A DNA stretch of 61,386 nucleotides from a virus, in the IMG/VR virus record IMGVR_UViG_3300017724_000002, positions 1-61,386 of that record; one strand, 5' to 3'. Position 1 is the stretch's first letter. Each line of letters starts with the position of its first letter. Under the pieces are notes generated by a model. The model worked only from the letters and a program-made list of their open reading frames with translations. It did no database searches and had not been told where the DNA came from. This document shows, in pieces, positions 17,801-25,840 of this stretch. A program made the translations under genes and the position numbers.

Positions 17801-20800
17801 GCAGGCATAGGAGGAAGCACAGTACCCGGAGTTAATCAAGTTAATACTGATGGCTCAATTTATGCTTATAGAGGACTTGATGTTACACATCACGCCAGTA
17901 ACCCTATAACTCCAAGTACCACTGAATTAAGATTTGATGATATTGCTATGTGGCATTTTATTAAAAAATACAATATGGAAGATGAAGGAATTATTCTTGA
18001 ATTGCTTGATAAAGATACTCTTGAATCACAATTTGCAATTGGAAATACTGTAACAGACCCCACATATTATTCAGCAGTGGATTGGGATGCTAATACAGAA
18101 ACATTTACTATAACTGGAACTGGTAGTGTTTCCATAGGAAAAATTGTAATACATGAAGGATTTAAGGATTTTGACCTTAATGGAGTATTTCAAGTTACAG
18201 GTTGTTTATCGACTGCGGAATATAGAGCGTCTAAAATTATCTTTGAAACTTTAATTGATGAGTTTAACTATGTGCGCAATAAATATCAAGGCAATTCCCA
18301 GTGGACTGCGGGAAGTGCGCATTATTTTGACGACCCCGATGCAATAAGAGTTAATAGAAAAGAATTAGATTTTACCGCAATACAAGTGATTTCTCCTAAT
18401 CAAATTCCTGTAACTCAAAGTGGTAAAGGAAGATACGCAGGTGCAAATGGTATAACCATAGGCGGTATAAAAGGAATTAAGAAAAAGTATGACCCCGATA
18501 GAACTATTGTTAGTCTGCGCAAAATTGATGAAAGCAATGGTTACAAGCATTTGTATGTTCTTTGGGCTGATATGCGCAATGATGGAACGGCTAATGCAGA
18601 TGGTAATTTGCGCAAACAAGAGTTTGGGATGATTTTACCAACAACAGAAAATTACAAAGTCGAAGTTTGTATTGCAGACCAATTTGATGAAAACAACAAC
18701 CCCGATGTTTTTACTGAGTTAAAGGTTGGTGAAGAGGTTGATTTGTGGCAATTTGACGCAACATCAGAACCATTTACAGGTAACTCATGGGCTTCTTTAA
18801 ATGGAGGTAGTAATTATGAACCTCTTGATGACAGATACCATAACTGGGAAACAAAAGGTGGCTCTTTTGTAATTATTGATGCCTCAAGATTTTATAACTT
18901 AAACACAATGGCTACTGGTGGAAGAAGCGGATATTCAAGTGGTGGGCTTGTTGACTTTGGCGATTATGTTCTTGCGACAAAGGGATTTCCTTATCTTACT
19001 GATGCCTATTACAAAGCAGGAATAGCATCTTATAGAAATACAGACCCACTTCCTTTCATAAACCCACAGGTTGCATTTTCCGGTGTTTCTGCGCATAAAA
19101 ACTCTCTTTATATGTTAAACGATAGAGCATTTTTAAATGGTGATATATTATTAGGCGGAACTACTTTACAGGTCGAAGATAATACTTTATTTGGAACAAG
19201 CGGAACTGGCTCGATAATTTGTCAAGCAGGGGAAAATCGTTCACAAGAAGATTTAATTTATTATTTTTCATGGACTGGAAAGGGCGTTAATACAACGGGA
19301 GATACTTTAACTGGCGTGTATATTACATCTATTCCGGTTTCTCAAATAACTGATATTGCGACAATCAACACAATTCTTGCCGCAGAAAAGGCGAATCTTG
19401 TTGCTACATCTTCAACCGTTGCTTCAAGAGCAAATATTACTCTAAAAGACCCCGATGATGAAACTTCAACAGGAACATTTAGAAAGGTTTTAGTTTTTAA
19501 CACACCATCTGCCGTATTCCCGTTGCGTCTTTCAGTAAATTTAACTGGAATTATTAAATCTGAAAATACTGCAACATACTATGCGCATGATAAACTGCGC
19601 AGTATGTTTTCTCTTTCTTGCGCAGATACTTGGGCTACAAATACATCGTTGCCTTGTCTTTATGATATGCCAAAAACACGACAAATGGTTAAAGAAATTA
19701 ATAGTACAGACACAGATTCATTTGGTTCTCATTTTGACGGCAAAAATACAACAATTTTAAGTATTGCTCAAGAAATAGTTAGCAAAGATGGTAATGGAAA
19801 AACACATCAAACTACTCTTAACTATTTGATGGATAGAGATAACATAATGACAATAAGGCAAAAAATACCAAGTGGTATCGAGTTAAATAGAAACAATATG
19901 TTAAACTCAAAAATGTCATCAAGGTTAGGTTCTCAAATAACTAATGTGCGTGTTTATTACAATGGAAATTCAAACTTTGTTGATTTCCCCGAACCAATAT
20001 CGGGAACGCCGACTCGTTGGCGCACATTAAATTATGAAAATGTATTTAGTAGTGAAGAGGCAATGGCTCTTGCAAAACAAGAGTTTTTGCGTGAAAGAAA
20101 TGCGCAAGTTTCAATTAGCGCAGAAATATTGCTTACTGAGAATCAAAAAAGTAAAATGCTTGACGGTGGCCGTTATGGTTATGTTCAAGATTCTTTTGTT
20201 AGACAGTATGTTTATGATAGGTACGCAAATGCTTCATGGACTAATAACTTTGGAGGTTTAAAGTATAGCGGCATTCAAGACTTTAGACATAGTAACAATA
20301 AAAGATTTAAACATGCCAGTGTTGACGCTGATATTATTTTACAAAGCAAGGATGATTACCCTAACAACGCAGAAGGCGCAACAGGTTTCATAATGATTCC
20401 CGACCCACAAAGATTTGATTTTGGCGCAAATGGAATACATATTAGTAAATCGGCTAACGGAAATGGATTTTTGGTTGACATAAATTCGGCAGGCGAAATA
20501 CGGTATGGCGGTGTAGGAACATTTACTGCTTTAGTTGATGGTTGGCAGGCAGTAGCAGATAACGGCGGTACAGATGCAGTTTATGTTTTCTGCGAAACAG
20601 GATTTACGCCTCCGCCAACAGATGAGTTACTTGTTCCAATGACAGTCGTTCCGGCATTTGGAAGGGCAAGAGGTTATCCATCATACGGAACAAAAAGTTT
20701 AAGTCAATGTGTAAAGGTTATGTATGTTGAAAAAGACACACCTTATGTTAGTGAAACTACTGGCAATGAATTGCGTCTTGCTATCACAATTGATGGTGGA

Positions 20801-22294
20801 AAAACATCTTCGACTTCCGGCTTTGCGACAAAACCCCCCAATGCAAGCACAACATTTAGACTGCATGTAATTGACCCAGTTTTTGATGAAGTGTCAAGCG
20901 GGTCTTTACCGCCGGAATACGATGCTACGACAGGATATGCTTCTAGTGCGCAGATAATTGGTAACGGTATGTATCGTGTGCAAGTGCCAACACAATACTC
21001 ATCGGTAGCAAAATACATAACCTTTAGTGTCGATTATGATTATTTGATGGGATTAGTGCGCAGAATGAATGACGAAACCAATAATAATATTTTTACTGGA
21101 TTTTCTGAGATAGGGAACAACGCAAATGTCTATGGCACAACCTATCCCGATGTTACTAAGAGTGCATTTAGCGCATTTCCTTTAGGAGTAAGTTTTGACC
21201 CTAACGGAACACAAGAGGATATTACAAGAGCATATTATTATGCGCCAAGAGTTAGAATTGTTGATGATTTAATTTATCAGCCTGCTACCACAGTTACATT
21301 TACAGATACACATATTGATTTAACCTCAGAAACATTGCACATAAATGACATTTCATGGAAAAAGAAAGAGCAAAGCGTCGATAGTGTTTCACTAAGTCTT
21401 GAGCGCACTGCAAAACATTTCAATTATGGGTTCACAAGTCTATTCAAGAGTATAGCAGAAGGTGGCGGCTCTCCTAACAGACCCCCAAGACCAAGACCGA
21501 AACCCCCTGCCCCGACAACCCCGACTTCCCCTGCTATACCTCCTTTGGGTAGCGGTGGAACAGTAGTCAGCGCAGGCGGTTTGCTCGGCGTAGCAAGAGG
21601 CGGAGATTCAAATACGCAAGGGTTTGCGGGTCTATCGTCGAACTTGCTCGGAACTGGAACTTTTAGAGGGATGAATGGAAGGGCTGATTTTTCAAATGAT
21701 GTTGGTTTGTCAACGGGTAATTTCGGAGTTATAGGTCAGAATAGACCATCCACTTCTTTATCAGAAGATAGGGATATTGACGGTATAGAGTCTTCTATGA
21801 TGCCAAGCGAAGGAACAAGCACGCAAACTGCTGATGGTTTCATACTGGGCGGTATTATTGATGCCGATGTTGGCGCACAAGGAGAAACACATAGTAATAG
21901 TATCAATGTGCGTGTGCCAAACGATGTTAGCGAAGGTGGGTTCGTGAGTGTTGACGCAGTGCTAACCTTTGGCGGGGCGACTACAAGTGTTGCTGAATTA
22001 ACAACAACAGTATCTTGCGCAGAAACCGGCGCATCATTTGAACAAGCAACAAGGATTCAAGGCAATACTGTCAATAGCGTAACTGCAAGAAGAACAGTAA
22101 ATATTGTAAATCCGATTTCAATAGAAGGTTCTAATATAGCAGGTAATACAATCAATGTAAAGATTGAAAGAAGTCCTGCGCAGGGTCAAGACAATGCAGG
22201 TTATACTTCTGTGACTATTCACTCAATATCTGTTAAAGTTAGAAGATATAGTAATGCCGGAAATGCTCAAAGCAATAACTTCATTCCTTATTGA
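14882..22294 (+). CDS. Giant tail-tip protein (hub plus host-recognition), 2470 aa
   Basis: The largest gene of the genome starts in an ATGA overlap with the tape measure gene and ends the late operon. Residues about 290-395 look like a LamG/concanavalin domain. Residues about 445-540 (FNSGIDKVSTLSITVLDDQNEF.. and RVLWSGFVDGV) resemble tail hub proteins of the gp27/Tal type. The long middle is beta-rich. A Pro/Arg-rich linker near residues 2200-2222 (NRPPRPRPKPPAPTTP) leads to a Gly/Ser-rich and then a beta-sandwich C-terminal domain. It probably combines distal tail, hub and receptor-binding functions that other siphoviruses split over several genes. Boundaries are approximate. Confidence 0.72.
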   Translation: MKTVNFENSFWLTGYFDDFHKPVGVADDKNTGAERTHDHTITHFGSVLGGNNPFNPRYFFAHYDRLRSGGINDGLNAIDLTGIITGNTKLGDPHNYLTTNNNKLTMNAGIHEWITVDSTNSDGILTENNTYLFSPNSLCANRHKWNGAGNEGYLRFKNSHDTAGNYYAPTGTIDPTYGGSEVFSPQENLGASFIGAGQTMLNNRSGGYSKLITYTPNATQIHTHFAGIYNGEQAQSALDHTLTRPQKYLHNITSPSGQNFMINSLYSDIISSGNQRLITYDGALRLRGLGEMFHLRIASHKIGDWALTAYLLKIGFGDSATYNTTTNDFVSSNSLATIVLPSSLFSNLDKWNGNTQSTYNADQVWIDVFVQFDFNANTYAVYINDETTASAGGSLTGGIDYTTAKGWSLDAVIGTNGSQNSVALDTLIDRASVILPLNWRHGGVSFPPPIEALSFNSGIDKVSTLSITVLDDQNEFALSALTTGSSASEWRLLMMNSDESRVLWSGFVDGVQHSQNKHGNLLQTTIDARDSLGTLDRILPIWETGQNAHTSLNQHISMDNFNTKRNFETSQILSKMLFGANQLTVSENTLGFNSYDVAAGGTVNDSFSRNNDARTRLFSGQSIQMYIGEDEYGANEIEKEWEGGNNSTFGLLDVIAIDTDHSSNKLRIMVEYDVDIDGQPPAFTNAYDMAQTLTSHRGIAVGDDITLMGSNGAGSYNGDHTITAIKVLRRVQRHIGTVLAGYQNVNTTKYVVQIDTSSTYNTGDNAFKLTSVVANYTNPKTAYSTVMTYSGYQINNYEANFNDGVSEFPVHLKFTTQSAHGLSVGDWFMMPSGIQDPLGATQGLHCEPLQVIAVYDSTTFSVVAPYDVLGGSFGTVSLTNMDIPKMSVYDANPLAIANRPPKSKPVIFKKNTNLLSNTIMQRLRHRTIHARWMRDLPLSPYFRAQFGVIEPLPYWRCGSKTAINWLFSPNKMNAGIGGSTVPGVNQVNTDGSIYAYRGLDVTHHASNPITPSTTELRFDDIAMWHFIKKYNMEDEGIILELLDKDTLESQFAIGNTVTDPTYYSAVDWDANTETFTITGTGSVSIGKIVIHEGFKDFDLNGVFQVTGCLSTAEYRASKIIFETLIDEFNYVRNKYQGNSQWTAGSAHYFDDPDAIRVNRKELDFTAIQVISPNQIPVTQSGKGRYAGANGITIGGIKGIKKKYDPDRTIVSLRKIDESNGYKHLYVLWADMRNDGTANADGNLRKQEFGMILPTTENYKVEVCIADQFDENNNPDVFTELKVGEEVDLWQFDATSEPFTGNSWASLNGGSNYEPLDDRYHNWETKGGSFVIIDASRFYNLNTMATGGRSGYSSGGLVDFGDYVLATKGFPYLTDAYYKAGIASYRNTDPLPFINPQVAFSGVSAHKNSLYMLNDRAFLNGDILLGGTTLQVEDNTLFGTSGTGSIICQAGENRSQEDLIYYFSWTGKGVNTTGDTLTGVYITSIPVSQITDIATINTILAAEKANLVATSSTVASRANITLKDPDDETSTGTFRKVLVFNTPSAVFPLRLSVNLTGIIKSENTATYYAHDKLRSMFSLSCADTWATNTSLPCLYDMPKTRQMVKEINSTDTDSFGSHFDGKNTTILSIAQEIVSKDGNGKTHQTTLNYLMDRDNIMTIRQKIPSGIELNRNNMLNSKMSSRLGSQITNVRVYYNGNSNFVDFPEPISGTPTRWRTLNYENVFSSEEAMALAKQEFLRERNAQVSISAEILLTENQKSKMLDGGRYGYVQDSFVRQYVYDRYANASWTNNFGGLKYSGIQDFRHSNNKRFKHASVDADIILQSKDDYPNNAEGATGFIMIPDPQRFDFGANGIHISKSANGNGFLVDINSAGEIRYGGVGTFTALVDGWQAVADNGGTDAVYVFCETGFTPPPTDELLVPMTVVPAFGRARGYPSYGTKSLSQCVKVMYVEKDTPYVSETTGNELRLAITIDGGKTSSTSGFATKPPNASTTFRLHVIDPVFDEVSSGSLPPEYDATTGYASSAQIIGNGMYRVQVPTQYSSVAKYITFSVDYDYLMGLVRRMNDETNNNIFTGFSEIGNNANVYGTTYPDVTKSAFSAFPLGVSFDPNGTQEDITRAYYYAPRVRIVDDLIYQPATTVTFTDTHIDLTSETLHINDISWKKKEQSVDSVSLSLERTAKHFNYGFTSLFKSIAEGGGSPNRPPRPRPKPPAPTTPTSPAIPPLGSGGTVVSAGGLLGVARGGDSNTQGFAGLSSNLLGTGTFRGMNGRADFSNDVGLSTGNFGVIGQNRPSTSLSEDRDIDGIESSMMPSEGTSTQTADGFILGGIIDADVGAQGETHSNSINVRVPNDVSEGGFVSVDAVLTFGGATTSVAELTTTVSCAETGASFEQATRIQGNTVNSVTARRTVNIVNPISIEGSNIAGNTINVKIERSPAQGQDNAGYTSVTIHSISVKVRRYSNAGNAQSNNFIPY

Positions 22295-22300
22295 AGTGGG

Positions 22301-22376
22301 GCGGGAGAGCAAGAATGAGGAAAAGAAGCAAGACACCAAACTGAAAGAAAAGTTAGAGTGAGTTTTGCTCTCCCGC
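22301..22376. terminator. Hairpin between convergent operons
   Basis: A perfect 12-bp inverted repeat, GCGGGAGAGCAA at 22301-22312 and TTGCTCTCCCGC at 22365-22376, encloses a purine-rich 52-nt loop. It lies exactly between the 3' ends of the rightward late operon and the leftward replication operon. A bidirectional terminator or mRNA-stabilising stem is the simplest reading. No long U-tract is present. Confidence 0.5.
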
Positions 22377-22401
22377 AGTTTATCCTTGCTCAGACTCTCT
22401 A

Positions 22402-23103
22402 TTAAACCCACTGCTTGCGCAAATCTTTTAGCCGTCTTGCGATTGTTCTTCCGACACCCTTTATTTTCATCAAATCTTTTTGCGTGGTTTTGGATTTTAA
22501 TAACTCCGATAACGAACCATATTTCTTCATAATTTCAATGGCTATCGGTTCTGTTATACCTTGTATTGCACAAAGCGCACGCAATCTTGGGTCATCGGGA
22601 GGTTGGTTCTTCGGTATGGGTTTGAATTTACTACGCATTGCGCTATTCATGTTCAGAATAGCAAGCCATTCAACAAACTCATCCATGTCGCTAAACTCGA
22701 TTAGGCGCACTTTTGGGAATTGAGAGTATAATGTCATCTTAAATGATTTGATTATTCTTTGTTGGCGCAGAACCTCTCTCGCTACTTCCTGTCTTTTGGC
22801 TTTGCGCCCCTTGAAGTATGGTTTTAGCGTCGTATTATAGACTGCAAGTATTGGATATTCGACCGCTTCACATAACTCGGCCAATTGGTGTTTGACTGTG
22901 CGCCCGTTGCGCCCGATACCAAGAATGCTACGGTATAAATCGTTTATCTCTTTGGCTTCTATTCCGTAGTCACCTATAATGTAGTCGCCAGTGCGCAGTC
23001 TTTTAACGACACATTGCCCTTTCGGGTCTGTTTTACGATTACCCACTTTGACAAATAAACGGTGAAGGAGTTTTTCATTTTCCCTGTCGTCAGCAGTTAT
23101 CAT
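22402..23103 (-). CDS. ERCC4/XPF-type structure-specific nuclease with HhH domain
   Basis: This 233-aa protein has an ERCC4 nuclease core: DDREN (residues 5-9), TGDYII (38-43) and IEAKEINDL (48-56), in place of the classical GDxxxERK. Near the C terminus, LRALCAIQGITEPIAIEIMKKYGSLSELL and LMKIKGVGRTIARRLKDL form a tandem helix-hairpin-helix for DNA binding. Archaeal XPF/Hef and eukaryotic Mus81 share this architecture. It would cut branched replication or recombination intermediates. Expressed from a leaderless promoter at 23126-23133, it is the last gene of the replication block. Confidence 0.85.
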   Translation of the reverse strand: MITADDRENEKLLHRLFVKVGNRKTDPKGQCVVKRLRTGDYIIGDYGIEAKEINDLYRSILGIGRNGRTVKHQLAELCEAVEYPILAVYNTTLKPYFKGRKAKRQEVAREVLRQQRIIKSFKMTLYSQFPKVRLIEFSDMDEFVEWLAILNMNSAMRSKFKPIPKNQPPDDPRLRALCAIQGITEPIAIEIMKKYGSLSELLKSKTTQKDLMKIKGVGRTIARRLKDLRKQWV

Positions 23104-23125
23104 TAATCTATTCTGCGCAGAACGG

Positions 23126-23133
23126 GTATTTAA
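23126..23133 (-). promoter_or_regulatory. TATA box of ERCC4 nuclease gene
   Basis: On the minus strand TTAAATAC is centred 26.5 nt before ATG 23103, predicting a leaderless transcript. No ribosome site precedes the start. Confidence 0.6.
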
Positions 23134-23142
23134 GGAGGGGTT

Positions 23143-23346
23143 TTAATAAAGAGGGTTTTCTGCTAAAGGCTCGTTCAAAGTCCACCGCAAACTCTTAATC
23201 ACGCCACGCAATGCGTTGTAATTCCTTATCGCCCTGCGCATTTCTGTTTGGTTTGAATAACTTTTGTCTGTTAAGATTTGAAGCCACCTATCTCTTATTT
23301 TAGATGCCTCTTTGAGCATTTCTCTTATCTCTTTATCTTCTCTCAC
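23143..23346 (-). CDS. Hypothetical small helical protein
   Basis: A 67-aa helical, basic protein (REDKEIREMLKEASKIRDRWLQIL). The frame is open further upstream to an ATG at 23430, but that would overlap the primase gene by about 100 nt. GTG at 23346 has GGGTG 8 nt upstream and overlaps the primase end by only 14 nt, so it is preferred. Unknown function; perhaps a primase partner given the coupling. Confidence 0.5.
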   Translation of the reverse strand: MREDKEIREMLKEASKIRDRWLQILTDKSYSNQTEMRRAIRNYNALRGVIKSLRWTLNEPLAENPLY

Positions 23347-24277
23347 AGAACCAACACCCTTTGCCGTTGCATAAATTATGTTTTTTATACCATAGTGGAG
23401 AAGGTGCATGTTCGTATTTGCGCACTGCACCCGCTACATATTTTTTTGTTATCGCCTCATTGTAGTCTTGCCAGTCAAGACTCTCTATGAACAAGCATAT
23501 TTGGTCTGTTATTTCATGGTTTTCTTCATCGGACAATGCGGAAGGTGATGCGTAAAACGCTAACTGTCTGCGCATTTCTTGAACAAGTGCTACTCGGACA
23601 TGGTGCGGAGGGTTACTAACTTGTATCGCTCTTTCAAGACAAGTCGGTAGTGCGCAGACACCATCAACAACGCCCATTGATTTACCTTCACCAACAAACG
23701 CAGTCTGTTTGCGCACAGGCATTGGGTTGTCATTAGCCCACTTTACTAAATCAAAGCAATCGTTTTCCGCAAAAGTGCCTTGAAACGGACACAAATGTTT
23801 GTATTCCGGTAATGGTTTTGCGGGAATAGGAAAATTAAATGGGTCTTTTGCAAACTCTTCGGCAGGGATAGACACCGCCCACTTGCCACGCTTCGGGTTG
23901 TATGTTCCCGATACCCTTGTCAATTTTTCGGGATAACCGACTCCATCAAGACTACTCAATCCTTCCGCCATCTTCCTTTGGTATCTGTCAAGGTGTAAAG
24001 CCCATTCTCGGCCTCTTACGGGGCGTTTAAAGCATTGGTGGATATGAAACCCCCTGCCAGTCGCTACAAGCCTCACAACGCCACTTAAACGATGAATTAG
24101 CGCAGAAACATCAGCCTTGACTTCTTCCATAGTGAAATCATCGTTCATGTCGAAATCCCACCATGCTCTATCCATGACGGCTGAATCATAATTCCCGACT
24201 TCATCAAATGAAAATAATGAAGTGTAAATAGAAGTCTTGCCGTTCAATCTGCGAACATAACCAACAAACTCTCGCAT
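23333..24277 (-). CDS. Archaeal-type primase (PriS-like AEP with Cys-rich PriL-like C terminus)
   Basis: Numbered from ATG 24277 (314 aa), the catalytic AEP domain shows the metal-binding acidic motif WWDFDMND (39-46) and the second motif TGRGFHIH (73-80). The C-terminal third has LPTC (Cys213), PPHHVRVALVQEMRRQL, and CNGKGCWFC (303-311), a Cys layout like the Fe-S domain of the large primase subunit. The enzyme would make primers for the viral polymerase. A TATA box at 24326-24333 lies inside the longer open frame (start 24337), so the true start is downstream; GTG at 24307 is an alternative. Confidence 0.8.
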   Translation of the reverse strand: MREFVGYVRRLNGKTSIYTSLFSFDEVGNYDSAVMDRAWWDFDMNDDFTMEEVKADVSALIHRLSGVVRLVATGRGFHIHQCFKRPVRGREWALHLDRYQRKMAEGLSSLDGVGYPEKLTRVSGTYNPKRGKWAVSIPAEEFAKDPFNFPIPAKPLPEYKHLCPFQGTFAENDCFDLVKWANDNPMPVRKQTAFVGEGKSMGVVDGVCALPTCLERAIQVSNPPHHVRVALVQEMRRQLAFYASPSALSDEENHEITDQICLFIESLDWQDYNEAITKKYVAGAVRKYEHAPSPLWYKKHNLCNGKGCWFCERR

Positions 24278-24325
24278 GTTGTGACAAAAGGTTCTTTTCA
24301 GACCCACTTGACGAGGGAATTGTAG

Positions 24326-24333
24326 CATATAAA
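24326..24333 (-). promoter_or_regulatory. TATA box of primase gene
   Basis: TTTATATG on the minus strand, preceded by GG. Predicted transcription start near 24303, which gives a roughly 26-nt leader before ATG 24277. Confidence 0.5.
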
Positions 24334-24343
24334 CCAACCGAGG

Positions 24344-24496
24344 TTAACTGTCCTTAAGAACCTCACGGTGGCCGCAGTGCTTACATATACCGATTCTTTC
24401 ATTTCCTGTTTCAATATCGCCAGTCAATAAAACCATAGGTTTTCCTTGTTCATTGCTAACTGTCATTTCACCGTCGCATTCTGCGCAAATCATCAT
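24344..24496 (-). CDS. Small zinc-ribbon protein (50 aa)
   Basis: The frame encodes MMICAECDGEM at its start and ICKHCGHREVLKDS at its end: two CxxC pairs (Cys4/7 and Cys38/41) that should bind one zinc. It starts with an ATGA overlap with the gene upstream, whose final codons provide GGTGA 6 nt before the ATG. Too short for most gene callers. A DNA- or RNA-binding helper role is likely but unproven. Confidence 0.6.
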   Translation of the reverse strand: MMICAECDGEMTVSNEQGKPMVLLTGDIETGNERIGICKHCGHREVLKDS

Positions 24497-24621
24497 TCTT
24501 CTTCACCTTCCGGTATAAGCATCCAATCCCATTCTTGCTTACTTTCTCTTTCGCAGTGCTTACAATGAAATTTTCCTTCAAATTGAGGATTATGCGCCAA
24601 TGGTTTCTTGCATTTCACCAT
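24493..24621 (-). CDS. Small Cys-rich protein (42 aa)
   Basis: This 42-aa protein has Cys4, Cys20 and Cys23 (FHCKHCERE) and an acidic end GEEE. Its start overlaps the end of the Cas4-like gene (ATGGTGA) and its last codons GGT GAA GAA GAA TGA form the ribosome site and overlapping start of the next gene. The nearly identical layout to its neighbour suggests both belong to a family of tiny zinc-binding viral proteins. Confidence 0.55.
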   Translation of the reverse strand: MVKCKKPLAHNPQFEGKFHCKHCERESKQEWDWMLIPEGEEE

Positions 24622-25472
24622 TCACTGTCAACCCCCGTCAATTCGTTTTCACATTGGGGCGAAAAGTCGCACCATTGAGGGCAAAAGTAGTCATTCCACG
24701 ACATAGGGTTGTCATGCGCCTTTAGACCTTCGACTGCCTTATCCAGTGCTTTGATAAATGCGGTATGACTTCGTGAATTTACCTTTTCAACAATGAGTAT
24801 TCCCTTGTCTTTGCCAAGCATAACCTGCCTCTTAGAATCGTTGACCATCTTCATTACAAAGTCTAAGTTATCGCAGTCCGGTGCAAGATACGCAAAGTGT
24901 GTTATTGGTCGGGTTTCACCCATCAACCTAAGCATGTGCGCATAATAACATAACTCCCTGCGTGTCCGACTTAACTTACCGTCATTCATATTTCCAGTCT
25001 TTAACTCATAAATGCAAAGACCGCCTTCCGGGTGAACCAATACTGCGTCGATGAGTCCGACAAGCACTACATCACGCTCAGAATCATACACCGCACGATA
25101 CTCTTCATATTCGATAGGTTTGAATTTATCAATACCCCACAAATCAATGCGTTGTTGCTCAAGATAAACTAACTCGTCAATGCCTTCTTCGTGCGCTTCA
25201 ACGGGAATCAACGGCGCAAGTGTACTTTGGCCTTCCCAGTTATCATAAAGAACCTCAAGCCCGGTGTGTATTCTTGTTCCTCTTTCCATTTCGGGAGTAG
25301 CAGGCATTCTCATATCTTTGAGGATAACCTTCTGATACCAAAATTGTCTTGCGCACTTTGAATATGTCATAAAAGATGATTTGCTCAGTTTGAGCAGTTT
25401 GTCTTTTTCTGTTGGGTCATAACTTGAATTGGCTTTCAATTCTTCAATTGACATTTCAGTAGGGTTTTTCAA
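24615..25472 (-). CDS. Cas4/RecB-like PD-(D/E)XK nuclease with Fe-S cluster
   Basis: This 285-aa protein shows the full Cas4-like set: LSKSSFMTYSKCARQFWYQ (29-47) with the first cluster Cys40, GTRIHTGLE with the motif-I His (69), GLIDAV with Asp142, YELKTG with Glu156 and Lys158, and CPQWCDFSPQC (Cys264/268/274). Such enzymes resect DNA ends with a 5'-3' exonuclease activity. No CRISPR adaptation genes are near, so a role in viral recombination or replication is favoured. Confidence 0.85.
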   Translation of the reverse strand: MKNPTEMSIEELKANSSYDPTEKDKLLKLSKSSFMTYSKCARQFWYQKVILKDMRMPATPEMERGTRIHTGLEVLYDNWEGQSTLAPLIPVEAHEEGIDELVYLEQQRIDLWGIDKFKPIEYEEYRAVYDSERDVVLVGLIDAVLVHPEGGLCIYELKTGNMNDGKLSRTRRELCYYAHMLRLMGETRPITHFAYLAPDCDNLDFVMKMVNDSKRQVMLGKDKGILIVEKVNSRSHTAFIKALDKAVEGLKAHDNPMSWNDYFCPQWCDFSPQCENELTGVDSEW

Positions 25473-25505
25473 TCCAAACCCCCCTGCATTTTAACAACCA
25501 AATAA

Positions 25506-25802
25506 TCATTCTTCTTCGCCACCTGCTAAGTCTTTTTGACAGGCAGGGCATTCGGTTGGTAAATCAATCCCTTCAAGCAAAGGAGTATTTACTGTAAAGT
25601 CGCAGTGAGGGCAATTTTTGCTATCAAGCAAACCTTGTTTGTCAAGCATACGGATAACAACCATATTTAGTTTGTCTATTTCGTGGAAACATACTCTTAA
25701 CATCTGATTCTGTTGCTCAATAACAGTAGTTTGATTTTCAATAACTTCGTCAAGCATACCTTTCAATTCTTTGATAGTGGGCTTTCTGCCTTCTCTCGCC
25801 AT
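25506..25802 (-). CDS. Coiled-coil zinc-ribbon protein
   Basis: This 98-aa protein has an N-terminal coiled coil (IKELKGMLDEVIENQTTVIE, residues 10-50) and a C-terminal zinc ribbon with CPHC and CPAC. The open frame extends to 25817, but the TATA box at 25825-25832 is centred 26.5 nt before ATG 25802, so the mRNA is predicted to be leaderless from there. It ends in GGEEE. Possibly an oligomeric DNA-binding factor of the replication operon. Confidence 0.65.
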   Translation of the reverse strand: MAREGRKPTIKELKGMLDEVIENQTTVIEQQNQMLRVCFHEIDKLNMVVIRMLDKQGLLDSKNCPHCDFTVNTPLLEGIDLPTECPACQKDLAGGEEE

Positions 25803-25824
25803 ACTCACACCACGCATACTTCTT

Positions 25825-25832
25825 CATATAAA
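25825..25832 (-). promoter_or_regulatory. TATA box, leaderless
   Basis: GGGTTTATATG on the minus strand (box 25832 to 25825), centred 26.5 nt before ATG 25802. It lies in the 24-nt gap after the polymerase gene and so starts a new transcript in the same direction. Confidence 0.7.
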
Positions 25833-25840
25833 CCCATTGC

